Shown here: positions 1-9,632 of the stretch, in pieces | Layout: every line of letters starts with the position of its first letter | How positions within the stretch are numbered: the first letter of the stretch is position 1 | Assembly: GCF_902726655.1 (NCBI RefSeq) | Contig: NZ_CACVAN010000001.1 | Location: 620,001-684,000 of the forward strand | From: Virgibacillus ihumii | GTDB lineage: Bacteria; Bacillota; Bacilli; Bacillales; Amphibacillaceae | Length of the DNA: 64,000 nt | Reading direction: 5' to 3' | Position numbers and translations under genes: made by a program | The notes under the pieces: model-generated | Databases searched by the model: none | Told to the model about the DNA's origin: nothing | What the model saw: the letters and a program-made list of their open reading frames with translations, nothing else

Positions 1-1
1 T

Positions 2-148
2 AATGCCGGAGTGCAAATATTGCAATCGGCTGACAGTCATACGACGATATGGGTGCTTATCAATGAAAAGGACTTGAGTGCAGCTGTCAATGCACTTCAT
101 GATGTTTTCCAATTAAGCGGCGTCAATGACGAGTATCCTATTACTTAA
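2..148 (+). CDS. dapG: Aspartate kinase, C-terminal end (partial)
   Basis: The 48 visible C-terminal residues, ending in NDEYPIT before a TAA stop, look like the final ACT regulatory domain of an aspartokinase (pattern VQILQSADSHTTIWVLI followed by an amphipathic helix). The gene runs off the left edge of the window. Aspartate kinase phosphorylates aspartate as the first step toward lysine, diaminopimelate, threonine and methionine. It ends 17 bases before dapA, as in the B. subtilis order asd-dapG-dapA, so the diaminopimelate-responsive DapG isozyme is the best fit. The isozyme assignment rests on gene order rather than on the short visible sequence. Confidence 0.8.
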   Translation, partial: NAGVQILQSADSHTTIWVLINEKDLSAAVNALHDVFQLSGVNDEYPIT

Positions 149-165
149 GAGAAGGGTGTAAAGAC

Positions 166-1047
166 ATGAATTTTGGAAATGTCCTGACAGCAATGGTTAC
201 CCCATTTGATGAAAGTGGAAAGGTGGATCTTCAGAAGACTACCGGACTTATTGAGCATCTTCTGGAAAACGGCAGTGATGGCCTGGTCATTGCCGGTACA
301 ACAGGGGAGTCCCCAACATTGACCAAAGAGGAAAAAATCTCCCTATTAAAGCAAACTGTTAAAACTGTTAATAAACGTGTTCCAGTAATTGCTGGTACCG
401 GAAGCAATAATACCGCTGCATCCATTTCTTTTACAAGAGAAGCTGAAACAAGTGGAGCAGATGCAATCATGCTAGTTGTTCCATATTATAATAAACCCAG
501 TCAACGGGGGCTTTATGAACATTTCTCCGCAATTGCGAATGCAACTAAGTTACCGGTGATGCTGTATAATATTCCCGGCAGGTCAGTTGTAAAAATGGAG
601 GCAAATACAATTGTTCAGCTGAGTAAAGTGAAAAATATTGTATCTGTTAAAGAAGCAAGCGGGGATCTTGATTTAATTTCAGAAGTAATTGAACGCACGG
701 GTGATGATTTCAGTGTGTACTCAGGGGAGGACAGTGTGACATTACCGTTACTCGCTCTCGGTGGTGACGGTGTTGTCTCCGTAGCTTCCCATGTTATTGG
801 TAACGAGATACAGAAAATGGTTACCGCATTTAAAAGCGGCAAAGTATCCGATGCCGGCAATCTGCACCGGAAGCTTCTCCCTGTTATGAACGGCTTATTT
901 GCTGCACCGTCACCATCCCCGGTAAAAGCTGCCTTGCGGATGAAAGGTATCGATACAGGCAGTGTTCGGATGCCATTACTCGAGTTGACCGATACAGAAA
1001 AACAGGTGTTGAAGGAAACGTTAAACCTTGTCTCTGTTACACAATAG
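166..1047 (+). CDS. dapA: 4-hydroxy-tetrahydrodipicolinate synthase
   Basis: 293 residues, the usual length for this TIM-barrel aldolase. It condenses pyruvate with aspartate semialdehyde in the cytoplasm, the committed step to diaminopimelate, lysine and, in spore formers, dipicolinate. The pyruvate-binding motif GTTGES is at residues 44-49, the catalytic tyrosine is Y134 (LYNIPGR), and the Schiff-base lysine is K162 in VKEASGD. The ATG follows a purine-rich site (AGAAGGG) and lies 17 bases after the aspartokinase stop, so the two are co-transcribed. In B. subtilis the next gene is rnjB (RNase J2). Here it is absent and a terminator follows. Confidence 0.97.
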   Translation: MNFGNVLTAMVTPFDESGKVDLQKTTGLIEHLLENGSDGLVIAGTTGESPTLTKEEKISLLKQTVKTVNKRVPVIAGTGSNNTAASISFTREAETSGADAIMLVVPYYNKPSQRGLYEHFSAIANATKLPVMLYNIPGRSVVKMEANTIVQLSKVKNIVSVKEASGDLDLISEVIERTGDDFSVYSGEDSVTLPLLALGGDGVVSVASHVIGNEIQKMVTAFKSGKVSDAGNLHRKLLPVMNGLFAAPSPSPVKAALRMKGIDTGSVRMPLLELTDTEKQVLKETLNLVSVTQ

Positions 1048-1091
1048 TGTTGCTTTTATATTAACAGTATCAAAGAAAAAGTATTATCATT

Positions 1092-1124
1092 AAAAATACC
1101 GGCTAAGATGCCGGTATTTTTATG
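1092..1124 (+). terminator. Rho-independent terminator after dapA
   Basis: Perfect 12-base inverted repeat AAAAATACCGGC / GCCGGTATTTTT (1092-1103 and 1110-1121) with a 6-base loop and a T-rich right arm. It ends the dapG-dapA transcript. Confidence 0.9.
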
Positions 1125-1197
1125 CATTTATTCGCATGAAACACTCCGGGTTAGATAATACTAAAGGTATGACTTTATTAGAAAAGGAGTGTTCTGC

Positions 1198-1932
1198 ATG
1201 GATAAAGAACCATCAAAAAAGGACGACCAGAATCAGGGTGACCAGAATAACCAATCCTCACTCGTTCAAAAAATTCAGCAGCTGGGTCAATCCAATGTCC
1301 CACAAGCACCGGATTCTAACATTCATGTATTATCGATAATAGGTCAAGTGGAAGGTCATGTCCAGCTGCCGCCGCAAAACAAAACAACGAAATATGAACA
1401 TTTGCTTCCGCAGCTTATTGCAATTGAACAAAACCCCAAGATAGAAGGTGTTGTTGTATTATTAAATACAGTCGGTGGCGATGTGGAAGCTGGTCTGGCT
1501 TTATCTGAAATGATTGCCTCGATTTCCAAGCCAACCGTGTCTATTGTTCTTGGGGGCGGGCATTCAATCGGAGTGCCGATTGCTGTTGCGACAGATTATT
1601 CTTTTATCGCTCCGACCGCAACGATGATTATCCATCCAATACGGCTGACCGGAATGGTTATCGGAGTTCCGCAAACATTTGAATACCTGGAAAAAATGCA
1701 GGACAGGGTCATTGATTTTGTTGTACAGCATTCAAATATTAAAGAGGAAAAATTTAAGGAGCTCATGTTTGCAAGGGGCAATCTGACACGTGATATTGGT
1801 TCGAATGTCGTTGGTGAAAATGCGGTGGAATACGGACTAATTGACGGGGTTGGCGGCGTTCAAAAAGCAATGCAGAAAGTCAATGAGCTTATTGACAAGA
1901 ATAAAGGTAACGAGGAACAGGTGGTTCAATGA
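1198..1932 (+). CDS. tepA: ClpP-like translocation-enhancing protease TepA
   Basis: 244 residues from the ATG at 1198, which sits 7 bases after AAAGGAG. An in-frame GTG at 1189 overlaps that ribosome site and is unlikely. The N-terminal 40 residues are polar and low in complexity (Gln, Asn, Lys, Asp), and a ClpP/crotonase-fold serine protease domain follows. The nucleophile is S123 in GGGHSIG and the likely catalytic histidine is H146 (MIIHPIR). TepA (YmfB) of B. subtilis is described as a cytoplasmic peptidase helping protein export and germination. It overlaps ylzJ by 4 bases (ATGA), as in other Bacillaceae. The family call is firm; the exact role is taken from the homologue. Confidence 0.92.
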   Translation: MDKEPSKKDDQNQGDQNNQSSLVQKIQQLGQSNVPQAPDSNIHVLSIIGQVEGHVQLPPQNKTTKYEHLLPQLIAIEQNPKIEGVVVLLNTVGGDVEAGLALSEMIASISKPTVSIVLGGGHSIGVPIAVATDYSFIAPTATMIIHPIRLTGMVIGVPQTFEYLEKMQDRVIDFVVQHSNIKEEKFKELMFARGNLTRDIGSNVVGENAVEYGLIDGVGGVQKAMQKVNELIDKNKGNEEQVVQ

Positions 1933-2141
1933 TTTTGTATACGCCTTTAGCCAACTCGGACATATTTCCTGCAGAAAATGACGTGCTTGCAAAACGGCAT
2001 TGTGTATCATATCAGGATAAGCAGTTTTATGTGGAAGAAACCAATAAAGGTGACTATCAAGTGTTGCAACTGTTGTCTACTGACCCGCAAGACTTCTTAA
2101 GACAGGAATTTAATCCCGGTACAATTTTAAAGGAACATTAA
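1929..2141 (+). CDS. ylzJ: YlzJ-like small protein
   Basis: 70 residues, start codon overlapping the tepA stop, indicating translational coupling. Length, position between tepA and spoIIIE, and the N-terminal pattern MILYTPL..D.FP match the YlzJ family, which is conserved in bacilli and has no known biochemical function. It has no signal peptide, membrane span or catalytic motif that I can see. A soluble accessory protein working with TepA is possible, but only from the coupling. Confidence 0.8.
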   Translation: MILYTPLANSDIFPAENDVLAKRHCVSYQDKQFYVEETNKGDYQVLQLLSTDPQDFLRQEFNPGTILKEH

Positions 2142-2158
2142 TCAAATGGCTTGATTTG

Positions 2159-2217
2159 TGCTATAATGGAACTGAATGAAAAAATTGTCAACCCTTGCCC
2201 TCGTTAAGGCAGGGGTT
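2159..2217 (+). promoter_or_regulatory. Extended -10 promoter and leader hairpin before spoIIIE
   Basis: TGCTATAAT at 2159-2167 is an extended -10 element without a clear -35 box. About 20 bases downstream lies an inverted repeat AACCCTTGCC / GGCAGGGGTT (2190-2199 and 2208-2217). The following bases TTCCTGTT are only weakly T-rich. The hairpin may end the tepA-ylzJ message, or it may form at the 5' end of the spoIIIE transcript. Sequence alone does not decide. Confidence 0.55.
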
Positions 2218-2266
2218 TCCTGTTCACTATTCAAGTAATGCATTGTCTGTGATTAGAGGTGAAGTT

Positions 2267-4564
2267 ATGGCTAAAAAACGAAGGAAAAAGAAAAAACAAT
2301 TGAAAAAACAGGTTAAATATGAACTGCTGGGCATATTATTTATTTTTCTCGCCATTTTTGGAAGTGGGGCAAGCGCCATCAGTGATGGAGCCATTCCCGG
2401 CAGTCTTGTTCATTTATTCCGGTTCTTTTTTGGAATCTGGTATTTTGTTGCCTCACTTTTTTTGTTGGTAACTGGAGTAATGTTAATGGTAAAACGGCGG
2501 TATCCCGATTTCACACATAAAAAAATGATCGGATTTTATATTATTTTTACCGGCGTTCTGCTGTTGACGCATATTCAAACGTATGAGCGAATTCTGTTAT
2601 TCTCTGAAAATACGTCGATTATTAAGACGACATGGGATAATTTTTTCGCATATGTTGACGGGCAGGCTGATACTTTACAAACCGGCGGCGGTATGATTGG
2701 TGCGTTTTTATTTGCCTTCTGTTATTTTTTATTTTCATCAGTCGGTGCAAAAATAGTTTCTGTGTTTTCGATTCTGATTGGGTTTATCTTTATGACTGAG
2801 TTTTCATTTGGTGACTTTTTTTCAAAATGGACCAAAAGATTTAGTTCCATGATAAAAAGCTGGAAAGCAAAAAGAAGTGAATCACGTGCGATTAAACAAC
2901 AGTCCAAAGCGGAGAAGGATTCTCAAGTAGCAGATGGACCTGATTTTGAACGTGATGAACCCCAGAATGAGCCCGTCATTCAGGATTTTAGTGATGTTGC
3001 CTATGCGGTAGATCCTAATGGACAAGTCGAGACACAAGCTGAAAATAAGACAGAGCCAACGGAAAATAATCCAGAAGAACACGTGCAGGAAGAAGGTCAG
3101 GAAAATCCGCTGCCAATGACAGAAACCGAAAACTATGAATATATCCTGCCATCGTCCAATTTATTGGCGGAACCTGCACAGAACTCACAGCAAAATGAAA
3201 AGTCCCATATACAGGCTACAGTCCGAAAGCTGGAACAGACGTTCAACAGTTTCGGGGTAAAGGCCAGAGTAACCAAAGTACATGTGGGTCCATCGGTTAC
3301 CAAATATGAGGTTTATCCGGAAGCAGGTGTAAAAGTAAGCAAGATTGTTAATTTGCATGATGATCTGGCGCTTGCGTTAGCCGCCAAAGACTTGCGGATC
3401 GAAGCCCCGATACCAGGTAAATCAGCTGTAGGTATTGAAGTGCCAAACCAGGAAACAGCACTTGTCTCGTTACGTGAAGTGCTGGATGGAGTTAGAAATA
3501 AACAAGCTTCCAAACTGTTATTTGCTCTTGGAAGGGATATCTCAGGCGATGCTGTTGTTTCGGAATTAAGTAAAATGCCGCATCTACTGATCGCTGGTGC
3601 TACCGGGAGCGGGAAGAGTGTCTGTGTTAATGGAATCATTACGACCATTTTAATGCGTGCCAAACCACATGAAGTCAAAATGATGATGATTGATCCGAAA
3701 AAAGTGGAACTGAATGTCTACAATGGCATCCCGCATTTATTGGCCCCGGTTGTCACAGATCCGAAGAAGGCTTCGCGTGCATTGAAAAAAGTCGTTGCGG
3801 AGATGGAACGGAGATATGAATTATTTTCTGATTCAGGAACACGTAATATTGAAGCGTATAATGAGTACATCAAAAAGCATAATCAGGGTATGGAAGAGGA
3901 AGAGCAACAGCCTCATCTGCCTTATATCGTTGTTTTAGTGGACGAACTTGCTGACTTGATGATGGTTGCCTCCAATGAGGTGGAAGATGCGATTACCAGG
4001 CTTGCTCAAATGGCGCGTGCAGCAGGTATCCACTTGATTATTGCTACTCAACGGCCATCTGTTGATGTTATTACTGGTGTAATTAAAGCCAACATTCCGT
4101 CCAGAATTGCTTTCAGTGTGTCATCACAGACTGATTCACGTACCATTTTGGATTCTGGGGGAGCGGAAAAACTCCTTGGTCATGGTGATATGCTGTTTAT
4201 GCCGGTAGGATCATCCAAACCGACCCGTGTTCAAGGTGCCTTTTTATCTGATGAAGAAGTGGAACGGGTAGTGGATCATTGTGTGGAGCAGCAGAAAGCA
4301 TCCTATCAGGAAGAAATGATTCCGGAAGAAACGAGTGAAGTTACGTCTGAAGTTGACGATGAATTATATGATGATGCAGTCCAGATGATTATAGAAATGC
4401 AGAGTGCGAGCGTGTCCATGCTGCAGCGCAGATTCAGGATTGGCTATACACGGGCAGCCCGATTAATTGATGCAATGGAGGACAGAGGCATTGTTGGTCC
4501 GTATGAAGGCAGTAAACCGCGAACAGTCCTGGTTTCCCAGTCATCGGAAGAAAAACTGTCATAG
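2267..4564 (+). CDS. spoIIIE: DNA translocase SpoIIIE (FtsK family)
   Basis: 765 residues from the ATG at 2267, after AGAGGTGA. The upstream in-frame ATG at 2195 lies in the leader hairpin and is rejected. A lysine-rich N-terminus ([11 protein letters not shown]) precedes about four hydrophobic spans (roughly residues 20-190), an acidic Gln/Glu-rich linker (to about 300), and the RecA-like motor with Walker A GATGSGKS (about 443-450) and Walker [10 protein letters not shown] (about 556). The C-terminal gamma winged helix (about 700-760) reads SRS-type orientation sequences. It pumps the forespore chromosome through the septum. Membrane spans and location after tepA-ylzJ identify SpoIIIE rather than soluble SftA. 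Confidence 0.95.
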   Translation: MAKKRRKKKKQLKKQVKYELLGILFIFLAIFGSGASAISDGAIPGSLVHLFRFFFGIWYFVASLFLLVTGVMLMVKRRYPDFTHKKMIGFYIIFTGVLLLTHIQTYERILLFSENTSIIKTTWDNFFAYVDGQADTLQTGGGMIGAFLFAFCYFLFSSVGAKIVSVFSILIGFIFMTEFSFGDFFSKWTKRFSSMIKSWKAKRSESRAIKQQSKAEKDSQVADGPDFERDEPQNEPVIQDFSDVAYAVDPNGQVETQAENKTEPTENNPEEHVQEEGQENPLPMTETENYEYILPSSNLLAEPAQNSQQNEKSHIQATVRKLEQTFNSFGVKARVTKVHVGPSVTKYEVYPEAGVKVSKIVNLHDDLALALAAKDLRIEAPIPGKSAVGIEVPNQETALVSLREVLDGVRNKQASKLLFALGRDISGDAVVSELSKMPHLLIAGATGSGKSVCVNGIITTILMRAKPHEVKMMMIDPKKVELNVYNGIPHLLAPVVTDPKKASRALKKVVAEMERRYELFSDSGTRNIEAYNEYIKKHNQGMEEEEQQPHLPYIVVLVDELADLMMVASNEVEDAITRLAQMARAAGIHLIIATQRPSVDVITGVIKANIPSRIAFSVSSQTDSRTILDSGGAEKLLGHGDMLFMPVGSSKPTRVQGAFLSDEEVERVVDHCVEQQKASYQEEMIPEETSEVTSEVDDELYDDAVQMIIEMQSASVSMLQRRFRIGYTRAARLIDAMEDRGIVGPYEGSKPRTVLVSQSSEEKLS

Positions 4565-4575
4565 TTTTAAATGGA

Positions 4576-4619
4576 GGACAGCCATGTCTGTATGATTGGA
4601 CATGGCTGTCCGTTTGTTC
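4576..4619 (+). terminator. Terminator after spoIIIE
   Basis: 13-base perfect inverted repeat GGACAGCCATGTC / GACATGGCTGTCC (4576-4588, 4599-4611), followed by GTTTGTTC. It is a strong stem with a modest T-tract, 12 bases past the stop codon. Confidence 0.75.
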
Positions 4620-4948
4620 AGGGATAGAAAAATATACGTTACTGGCATAGCTATCAGCGCACAGCAACCGGTTTTGGTTTGCAGCAATTTATAAACGGAA
4701 ATATCTTTTGACCACTGACCGGAAAACCGACCTCATCCCTTTAATCAGAAGATTCAAAACCAATAGTCAACCAGGAGCTTTTACTCATATTTTGTAGAAA
4801 AAATCGACTTTTTCTCTATTTTTTTAATTAATTTTGCCTATAGCTGTTTATTTATTCCCCCAAAAGTGTTATATTTATGTCGACTATAAGAGTCGAACGT
4901 CAGAGGTCAGATCTCTTGTAAAAATAAAATATATGGAGAGGTATTTGT
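4620..4948. other. Intergenic region before the GntR regulator
   Basis: No credible gene is seen in these 329 bases. The region is AT-rich toward its right end. GTCGACTATAAGAGTCGAAC (4879-4898) is a short imperfect repeat, and AGAG-N7-CTCT (near 4902-4916) is an interrupted dyad just upstream of the start codon. Either could be an autoregulatory GntR operator. Neither has been tested against a known consensus. Confidence 0.4.
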
Positions 4949-5674
4949 ATGTCGATCAAACTGGATTCACGGCATTTATATCTTCAGGTTATCGATAAAA
5001 TCAAAGAAGATATTGAGAAAGGTATATACAAGCCAAAACAAAAACTTCCCTCTGAATTTCAAATGTCCAAACTCATAGGTGTATCGCGTGCTACGTTACG
5101 GGAGGCATTGCGTATTCTGGAAGAAGAAAACGTTGTCACACGTCGTCATGGTGTTGGTACTTTTGTAAATCCGAAACCTGTTTTTTCTTCCGGAATTGAA
5201 CAGCTGAACAGTGTCACATACATGATAGAACAATCGGGAAAAACACCAGGCTCCCAGTTTCTGTCCACGGAGTTTCAGGAGCCAACAGAAGATGAGCGGT
5301 TAAAATTCAACCCCAAACGGGTGGATAAGCTGGCTAAAATAGAAAGGGTTCGCACGGCTGATGATGTGCCAGTTGTTTTTTGCATTGATAAGGTGCCTGA
5401 GGGACTGGTTCCGCTGGATATGGTGCACCGCGAAGATTCACTCTTTAAACTGTTGGAATCATATTCAGGAAAACGGGTTTCCTATGCTGTCGCATACATA
5501 GAACCAATCGGGTATCACGACCGCATCTATGAAGCATTACACTGCAGCCCGGAACAATCATTGCTATTGTTAAAGCAAATGCATTATACAGATGAAGACG
5601 AGCCAGTATTATACTCCGCAAACTTTTTCCGATCGGATGTGTTCAGTTTTCACGTTTTAAGAAAACGTTTGTAA
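4949..5674 (+). CDS. GntR-family transcriptional regulator, HutC/UTRA type (YmfC-like)
   Basis: 241 residues. The N-terminal winged helix (about 1-75) carries the GntR signature [20 protein letters not shown]. Residues from about 95 onward form a UTRA effector-binding domain with the usual SL.LL..Y and SA.FFRSD-like blocks. GGAGAGG lies 7 bases before the ATG. The gene sits in the ymfC position after spoIIIE and directly upstream of a nucleoside ABC transporter operon in the same direction. Control of that operon in response to a nucleoside or related ligand is therefore a reasonable inference. The regulator itself shows only its family. Confidence 0.85.
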   Translation: MSIKLDSRHLYLQVIDKIKEDIEKGIYKPKQKLPSEFQMSKLIGVSRATLREALRILEEENVVTRRHGVGTFVNPKPVFSSGIEQLNSVTYMIEQSGKTPGSQFLSTEFQEPTEDERLKFNPKRVDKLAKIERVRTADDVPVVFCIDKVPEGLVPLDMVHREDSLFKLLESYSGKRVSYAVAYIEPIGYHDRIYEALHCSPEQSLLLLKQMHYTDEDEPVLYSANFFRSDVFSFHVLRKRL

Positions 5675-5779
5675 GGGATTTCAAAAAAATATGCATTTTT
5701 GGGAGGTGGTTTCAGGTAGAATAAATACTAGTTTCCTGTTCACTCATACTTCAATACTATTAAATAGGGGGTTCTTTGA

Positions 5780-6880
5780 TTGAAAAATCGTAAATTTTTG
5801 TTGTTAGCAGTATTGCTTGGCCTCGGTATGGTTTTAGCTGCTTGTGGAGGCGGCGGAAACGCAAGTAGTGGAAGCGACGGAGATAGTTCCGGCAGCGGTA
5901 ATGACTCATCTGACTTCAGTGCTGCAATGGTAACGGATGTTGGTGGTGTCGATGATAAATCATTTAACCAGTCAGCGTGGGAAGGTTTGCAGGCATGGGG
6001 CGAAGAGCATGGTTTCTCAAAAGGAAAGGGCTATGATTATGCACAATCCAACAGTAAGTCAGACTACTTGCCGAACCTTACGCGTTTAATTAAAAAAGAC
6101 TATGACCTTGTTTTCGGTATTGGCTACAAATTGCATGATGCAATCAAGCAAGTTGCTGAGCAGTATCCGGACAAACATTTTGCTATCGTTGATGATGTTG
6201 TGGATGCACCGAATGTTGCGAGCATCACATTTAAAGAACATGAAGGATCATTTTTGGTAGGTGTTGCTGCCGCGAAGAAAACGAAGTCCAACAAAGTAGG
6301 ATTCGTTGGCGGAGTTGATGGAGCATTAATTAATAAGTTTGAATCAGGTTTCATTGCAGGTGTTAAATCGGTTAATCCTGACATTGAAGTTGAAGTACAG
6401 TATGCAGAATCATTTGCAGCTGCCGATAAAGGGAAGTTGATTGCTACTCAAATGTACAACAGTGGCATTGATGTTATTTACCATGCATCCGGTGCAACTG
6501 GTAATGGTGTGTTCGCACAGGCTAAAGACATTAAGAAAAATAACCCTGAGAAAGATATTTGGGTAATCGGTGTTGATCGCGACCAGTATGAAGAAGGACA
6601 AATTGGTGAACACAATGTAACACTTACTTCAATGGTTAAACGTGTTGACGTTGCTGTACAAGACCTTGCAAATCAGACGATGAACGGTGAATTTCCTGGC
6701 GGTGAAAATGTTGTTTACGGTCTGGAAGATGGCGGTGTTAGTGCGGCACGGACCAATAAGGAAGCATTGACAGAAGATATTGTGAAGGCTATTGAGAAGT
6801 GGAAAGAGAAAATTGTCAGCGGCGAAGTGAAAGTTCCTTCTACACGTGAAGAAACTGATAAATTTGTTAAAAACCTTTAA
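5780..6880 (+). CDS. nupN: BMP-family nucleoside-binding lipoprotein (NupN-like)
   Basis: 366 residues from a TTG at 5780, 8 bases after AGGGGG. The N-terminus MKNRKFLL..LVLAAC is a lipoprotein signal with lipobox LAAC and the lipid-modified cysteine at residue 22. A Gly/Ser-rich linker follows, then the basic membrane protein (Med/PnrA) fold starting at SAAMVTDVGGVDDKSFN. Family members bind purine nucleosides outside the membrane. The downstream genes supply an ATPase and two permeases, matching the B. subtilis guanosine system NupNOPQ. Guanosine as ligand is inferred from that homology. Confidence 0.88.
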   Translation: MKNRKFLLLAVLLGLGMVLAACGGGGNASSGSDGDSSGSGNDSSDFSAAMVTDVGGVDDKSFNQSAWEGLQAWGEEHGFSKGKGYDYAQSNSKSDYLPNLTRLIKKDYDLVFGIGYKLHDAIKQVAEQYPDKHFAIVDDVVDAPNVASITFKEHEGSFLVGVAAAKKTKSNKVGFVGGVDGALINKFESGFIAGVKSVNPDIEVEVQYAESFAAADKGKLIATQMYNSGIDVIYHASGATGNGVFAQAKDIKKNNPEKDIWVIGVDRDQYEEGQIGEHNVTLTSMVKRVDVAVQDLANQTMNGEFPGGENVVYGLEDGGVSAARTNKEALTEDIVKAIEKWKEKIVSGEVKVPSTREETDKFVKNL

Positions 6881-6889
6881 TACATGATT

Positions 6890-6919
6890 AGAAAGGCTGG
6901 TAATATCCAGCCTTTTTAA
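6890..6919 (+). terminator. Terminator between lipoprotein and ATPase genes
   Basis: Stem AAAGGCTGG / CCAGCCTTT with a 6-base loop followed by TTAA, 10 bases after the nupN stop. It probably ends most nupN transcripts, so the binding protein is made in excess over the membrane parts. Confidence 0.8.
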
Positions 6920-6981
6920 CCTTCATATGCATGACAATGTTTGCCCGGTGAGCGAAATAAAAAACAGTCAATTCAAAATCT

Positions 6982-7021
6982 TCAAATGAAAAGATTCCGG
7001 CCCTTTTCATTTGATGATTTT
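6982..7021 (+). terminator. Second hairpin upstream of nupO
   Basis: Perfect 12-base inverted repeat TCAAATGAAAAG / CTTTTCATTTGA (6982-6993, 7003-7014), followed by TGATTTTTAT. It resembles a second, weaker terminator or an RNA-processing hairpin in the nupN-nupO gap. Confidence 0.65.
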
Positions 7022-7060
7022 TATGTGGAAACATAAAGGCTTATAAAAGGAGTGAACAAC

Positions 7061-8599
7061 GTGGATTATGTGATAGAAATGCTTAATATTCGAAAAGAGT
7101 TTCCTGGAATTGTTGCCAATGATGATATTACGATTCAGTTGAAAAAACAGGAAATTCATGCCTTGCTTGGGGAAAACGGGGCAGGGAAATCAACATTGAT
7201 GAACGTACTGTTCGGTCTCTACCAGCCGGAAAAAGGGGAAATCAGGGTAAGTGGCAAAAAGGTTAACATTACGGATCCTAATGTTGCCAATGATCTTGGA
7301 ATTGGAATGGTGCACCAGCATTTTATGCTTGTGGATACGTATACCGTAACCCAAAATATTATTCTGGGAAGTGAACCTACCAATGCCGGAAAGATAGATT
7401 TCAAGAAAGCTGAAAGGGAGGTTCAGGAACTTTCAGACCGCTATGGACTCAATGTTGATGCCAGGGCGAAGATACGGGACATTTCGGTTGGTATGCAGCA
7501 GCGGGTAGAGATTTTAAAAACACTCTATCGTGGGGCGGAAGTTCTTATCTTTGATGAGCCTACTGCTGTACTCACGCCTAATGAAATCAAAGAACTGATT
7601 GAAATTATGCATTCACTGATCAGAGAAGGTAAATCGATCATTCTAATCACTCATAAATTAAAAGAAATTATGGAGGTTTGTGACCGTTGTACCGTAATCC
7701 GTAAAGGGAAAGGTATTAAAACTGTTGATGTGGAAAAAACAAATGTCACGGAACTTGCATCGTTGATGGTTGGCAGGGAAATCAGTTTTAAAACCGAAAA
7801 GACTGAGGCAAAACCGAAAGAAAATGTGTTGTCCATTGACAATTTAAATGTTGAAGATTCCCGGAAAGTAAGAATTGTAAAAGATCTTACCCTTAATGTT
7901 CGGGCCGGGGAAATTGTCGGAATTGCCGGTGTTGACGGTAATGGTCAAACAGAGCTTGTTGAAGCGATAACCGGCTTGCGGAAGGCGCAAAAAGGAACTA
8001 TCAAGATTAATAATAAAAATATTACCAATTTTAAACCAAGAAAAGTCACGGAAAGCGGTATAGGGCATATACCGCAGGACAGGCAAAAATATGGATTGGT
8101 ACTGGATTTTCCTATTGGGGAAAATATGGTATTGCAGACGTACTATAAAAAACCATATTCCAAAAATAAAATTTTGAATTATAAAGAGATTTATAAGAAA
8201 GCAAAGGAATTAATTGACGAATATGATGTCAGGACCCCTAGTGAATATACCAAGGCAAGAGCATTGTCAGGCGGGAATCAGCAAAAAGCAATTATCGCAC
8301 GTGAGGTAGACCGTTCACCTAACTTACTTATTGCTGCTCAGCCTACACGGGGACTTGATGTTGGTGCAATAGAATTTATCCATAAAAAATTGATTGAAGA
8401 ACGCGATAAAGGAAAAGCCGTTTTGCTCGTTTCATTTGAACTGGATGAAATATTGGATGTCAGTGACAGGATTGCAGTTATGTTTGATGGCCATATTGTT
8501 GCTGATGTTAAGCCGGAAGAAACAACAGAACAGGAACTCGGCCTGCTGATGGCGGGAAGTACGAAAGATGAGGCAGGTGAAACTGATGATATCGAATAG
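7061..8599 (+). CDS. nupO: Nucleoside ABC transporter ATPase (NupO-like)
   Basis: 512 residues from the GTG at 7061. The alternative GTG at 7052 overlaps the ribosome site AAAAGGAG. Two ABC domains are fused head to tail as in RbsA-type ATPases. The first has Walker A GENGAGKST (about 37-45), signature SVGMQQR and Walker B VLIFDEPT. The second is degenerate: GVDGNGQTE replaces Walker A and LIAAQPT replaces Walker B, while the signature LSGGNQQK is intact. This asymmetry is normal for carbohydrate/nucleoside-type importers, so ATP turnover is probably at one site. It overlaps the first permease gene by 14 bases. Confidence 0.92.
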   Translation: MDYVIEMLNIRKEFPGIVANDDITIQLKKQEIHALLGENGAGKSTLMNVLFGLYQPEKGEIRVSGKKVNITDPNVANDLGIGMVHQHFMLVDTYTVTQNIILGSEPTNAGKIDFKKAEREVQELSDRYGLNVDARAKIRDISVGMQQRVEILKTLYRGAEVLIFDEPTAVLTPNEIKELIEIMHSLIREGKSIILITHKLKEIMEVCDRCTVIRKGKGIKTVDVEKTNVTELASLMVGREISFKTEKTEAKPKENVLSIDNLNVEDSRKVRIVKDLTLNVRAGEIVGIAGVDGNGQTELVEAITGLRKAQKGTIKINNKNITNFKPRKVTESGIGHIPQDRQKYGLVLDFPIGENMVLQTYYKKPYSKNKILNYKEIYKKAKELIDEYDVRTPSEYTKARALSGGNQQKAIIAREVDRSPNLLIAAQPTRGLDVGAIEFIHKKLIEERDKGKAVLLVSFELDEILDVSDRIAVMFDGHIVADVKPEETTEQELGLLMAGSTKDEAGETDDIE

Positions 8600-9632
8600 A
8601 CTATTTAATATATTGATTCCCGTGATTTCGGTGCTGCTTGGATTGATGGCCGGTGCGATTATTATGCTTATGTTTGGTTATAATCCAATCCAGGGTTACA
8701 GTGCACTTTGGTATGGTGCATTCGGCGATTTATATTTTATGGGAGAGACAGTCAGACAGATCACGCCTTATATTTTAACAGGACTTGCTGTGGCATTTGC
8801 TTTCCGTTCCGGTTTGTTTAACATCGGGGCAGAGGGTCAGGTTATTGTCGGCTGGCTTGCATCTGTTTGGATTGGTTTAGCAATTGACGCACCGATGTAC
8901 ATTCATCTGCCACTGGCTTTATTGGCCGCTGCAGCCGCAGGTGCATTGTGGGGATTTATTCCCGGAATCCTTAAAGCAAAGCTAGGGGTTCATGAAGTTA
9001 TTGTAACGATTATGCTGAACTACATTGCACTGTATGTATCAAATGAAATAATCCGCAGTGTATTAACCGACAGCCTTGATTCGACAGAAGAAATAGCTCC
9101 TACTGCATCGCTCGCTTCTGAATGGCTGCAGCAGGTAACTTATTTTTCACGGATGCACTATGGTATTTTAATTGCCTTGTTCGCAGCAGCTATTATGTGG
9201 TTTATTATTCAGCGCACTTCCACAGGTTATGAATTGAAATCAGTCGGATTTAATGAACATGCCTCCAAATATGCCGGCATGAATGTAAGCAAAAATATCG
9301 TACTTTCCATGGTAATCTCCGGTGCATTTGCGGGTCTTGCCGGTGCGATGGAGGGGCTTGGTACGTACGGCTCCATATCGGTCATGTCCGGATTCACCAA
9401 TCTTGGGTTTGATGGTATCGCCGTAGCATTATTAGGTGCCAATACTGCGATCGGTGTTGTGTTTGCAGCGATTTTATTTGGAATTCTGAAGGTTGGTGCG
9501 GTAAACATGCCGACAGGTTCCGGTGTTCCAACAGAACTGGTTGATATTATTATCGCTTTGATTATCTTCTTTGTAGCATCGAGCTATATTATCAGATGGG
9601 TTATTCTTCGTTTTAAAAAGGAGGGGAAATAA
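8586..9632 (+). CDS. nupP: Nucleoside ABC transporter permease (NupP-like)
   Basis: 348 residues from the ATG at 8586. AGGTGA lies 5 bases upstream and an earlier in-frame ATG at 8568 lacks a site. It is a polytopic protein with about 8-10 hydrophobic spans of the BPD_transp_2 (LivH/RbsC-like) family. Family blocks include FRSGLFNIGAEGQ (about 75-87) and the conserved loop GFNEHASKYAGM. It forms the membrane channel with the next gene product. The start lies inside the ATPase gene, so the two are translationally coupled. Confidence 0.9.
   Translation: MISNRLFNILIPVISVLLGLMAGAIIMLMFGYNPIQGYSALWYGAFGDLYFMGETVRQITPYILTGLAVAFAFRSGLFNIGAEGQVIVGWLASVWIGLAIDAPMYIHLPLALLAAAAAGALWGFIPGILKAKLGVHEVIVTIMLNYIALYVSNEIIRSVLTDSLDSTEEIAPTASLASEWLQQVTYFSRMHYGILIALFAAAIMWFIIQRTSTGYELKSVGFNEHASKYAGMNVSKNIVLSMVISGAFAGLAGAMEGLGTYGSISVMSGFTNLGFDGIAVALLGANTAIGVVFAAILFGILKVGAVNMPTGSGVPTELVDIIIALIIFFVASSYIIRWVILRFKKEGK

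Noticed and set aside
1136..1339. Plus-strand frame starting before tepA
   Set aside because: It overlaps tepA in another frame and has no ribosome site. TepA has both a site and a family match.
6955..7000. Possible CodY box before nupO (AATTCAAAATCTTC)
   Set aside because: Too many mismatches to AATTTTCWGAAAATT, and it lies after the lipoprotein gene.
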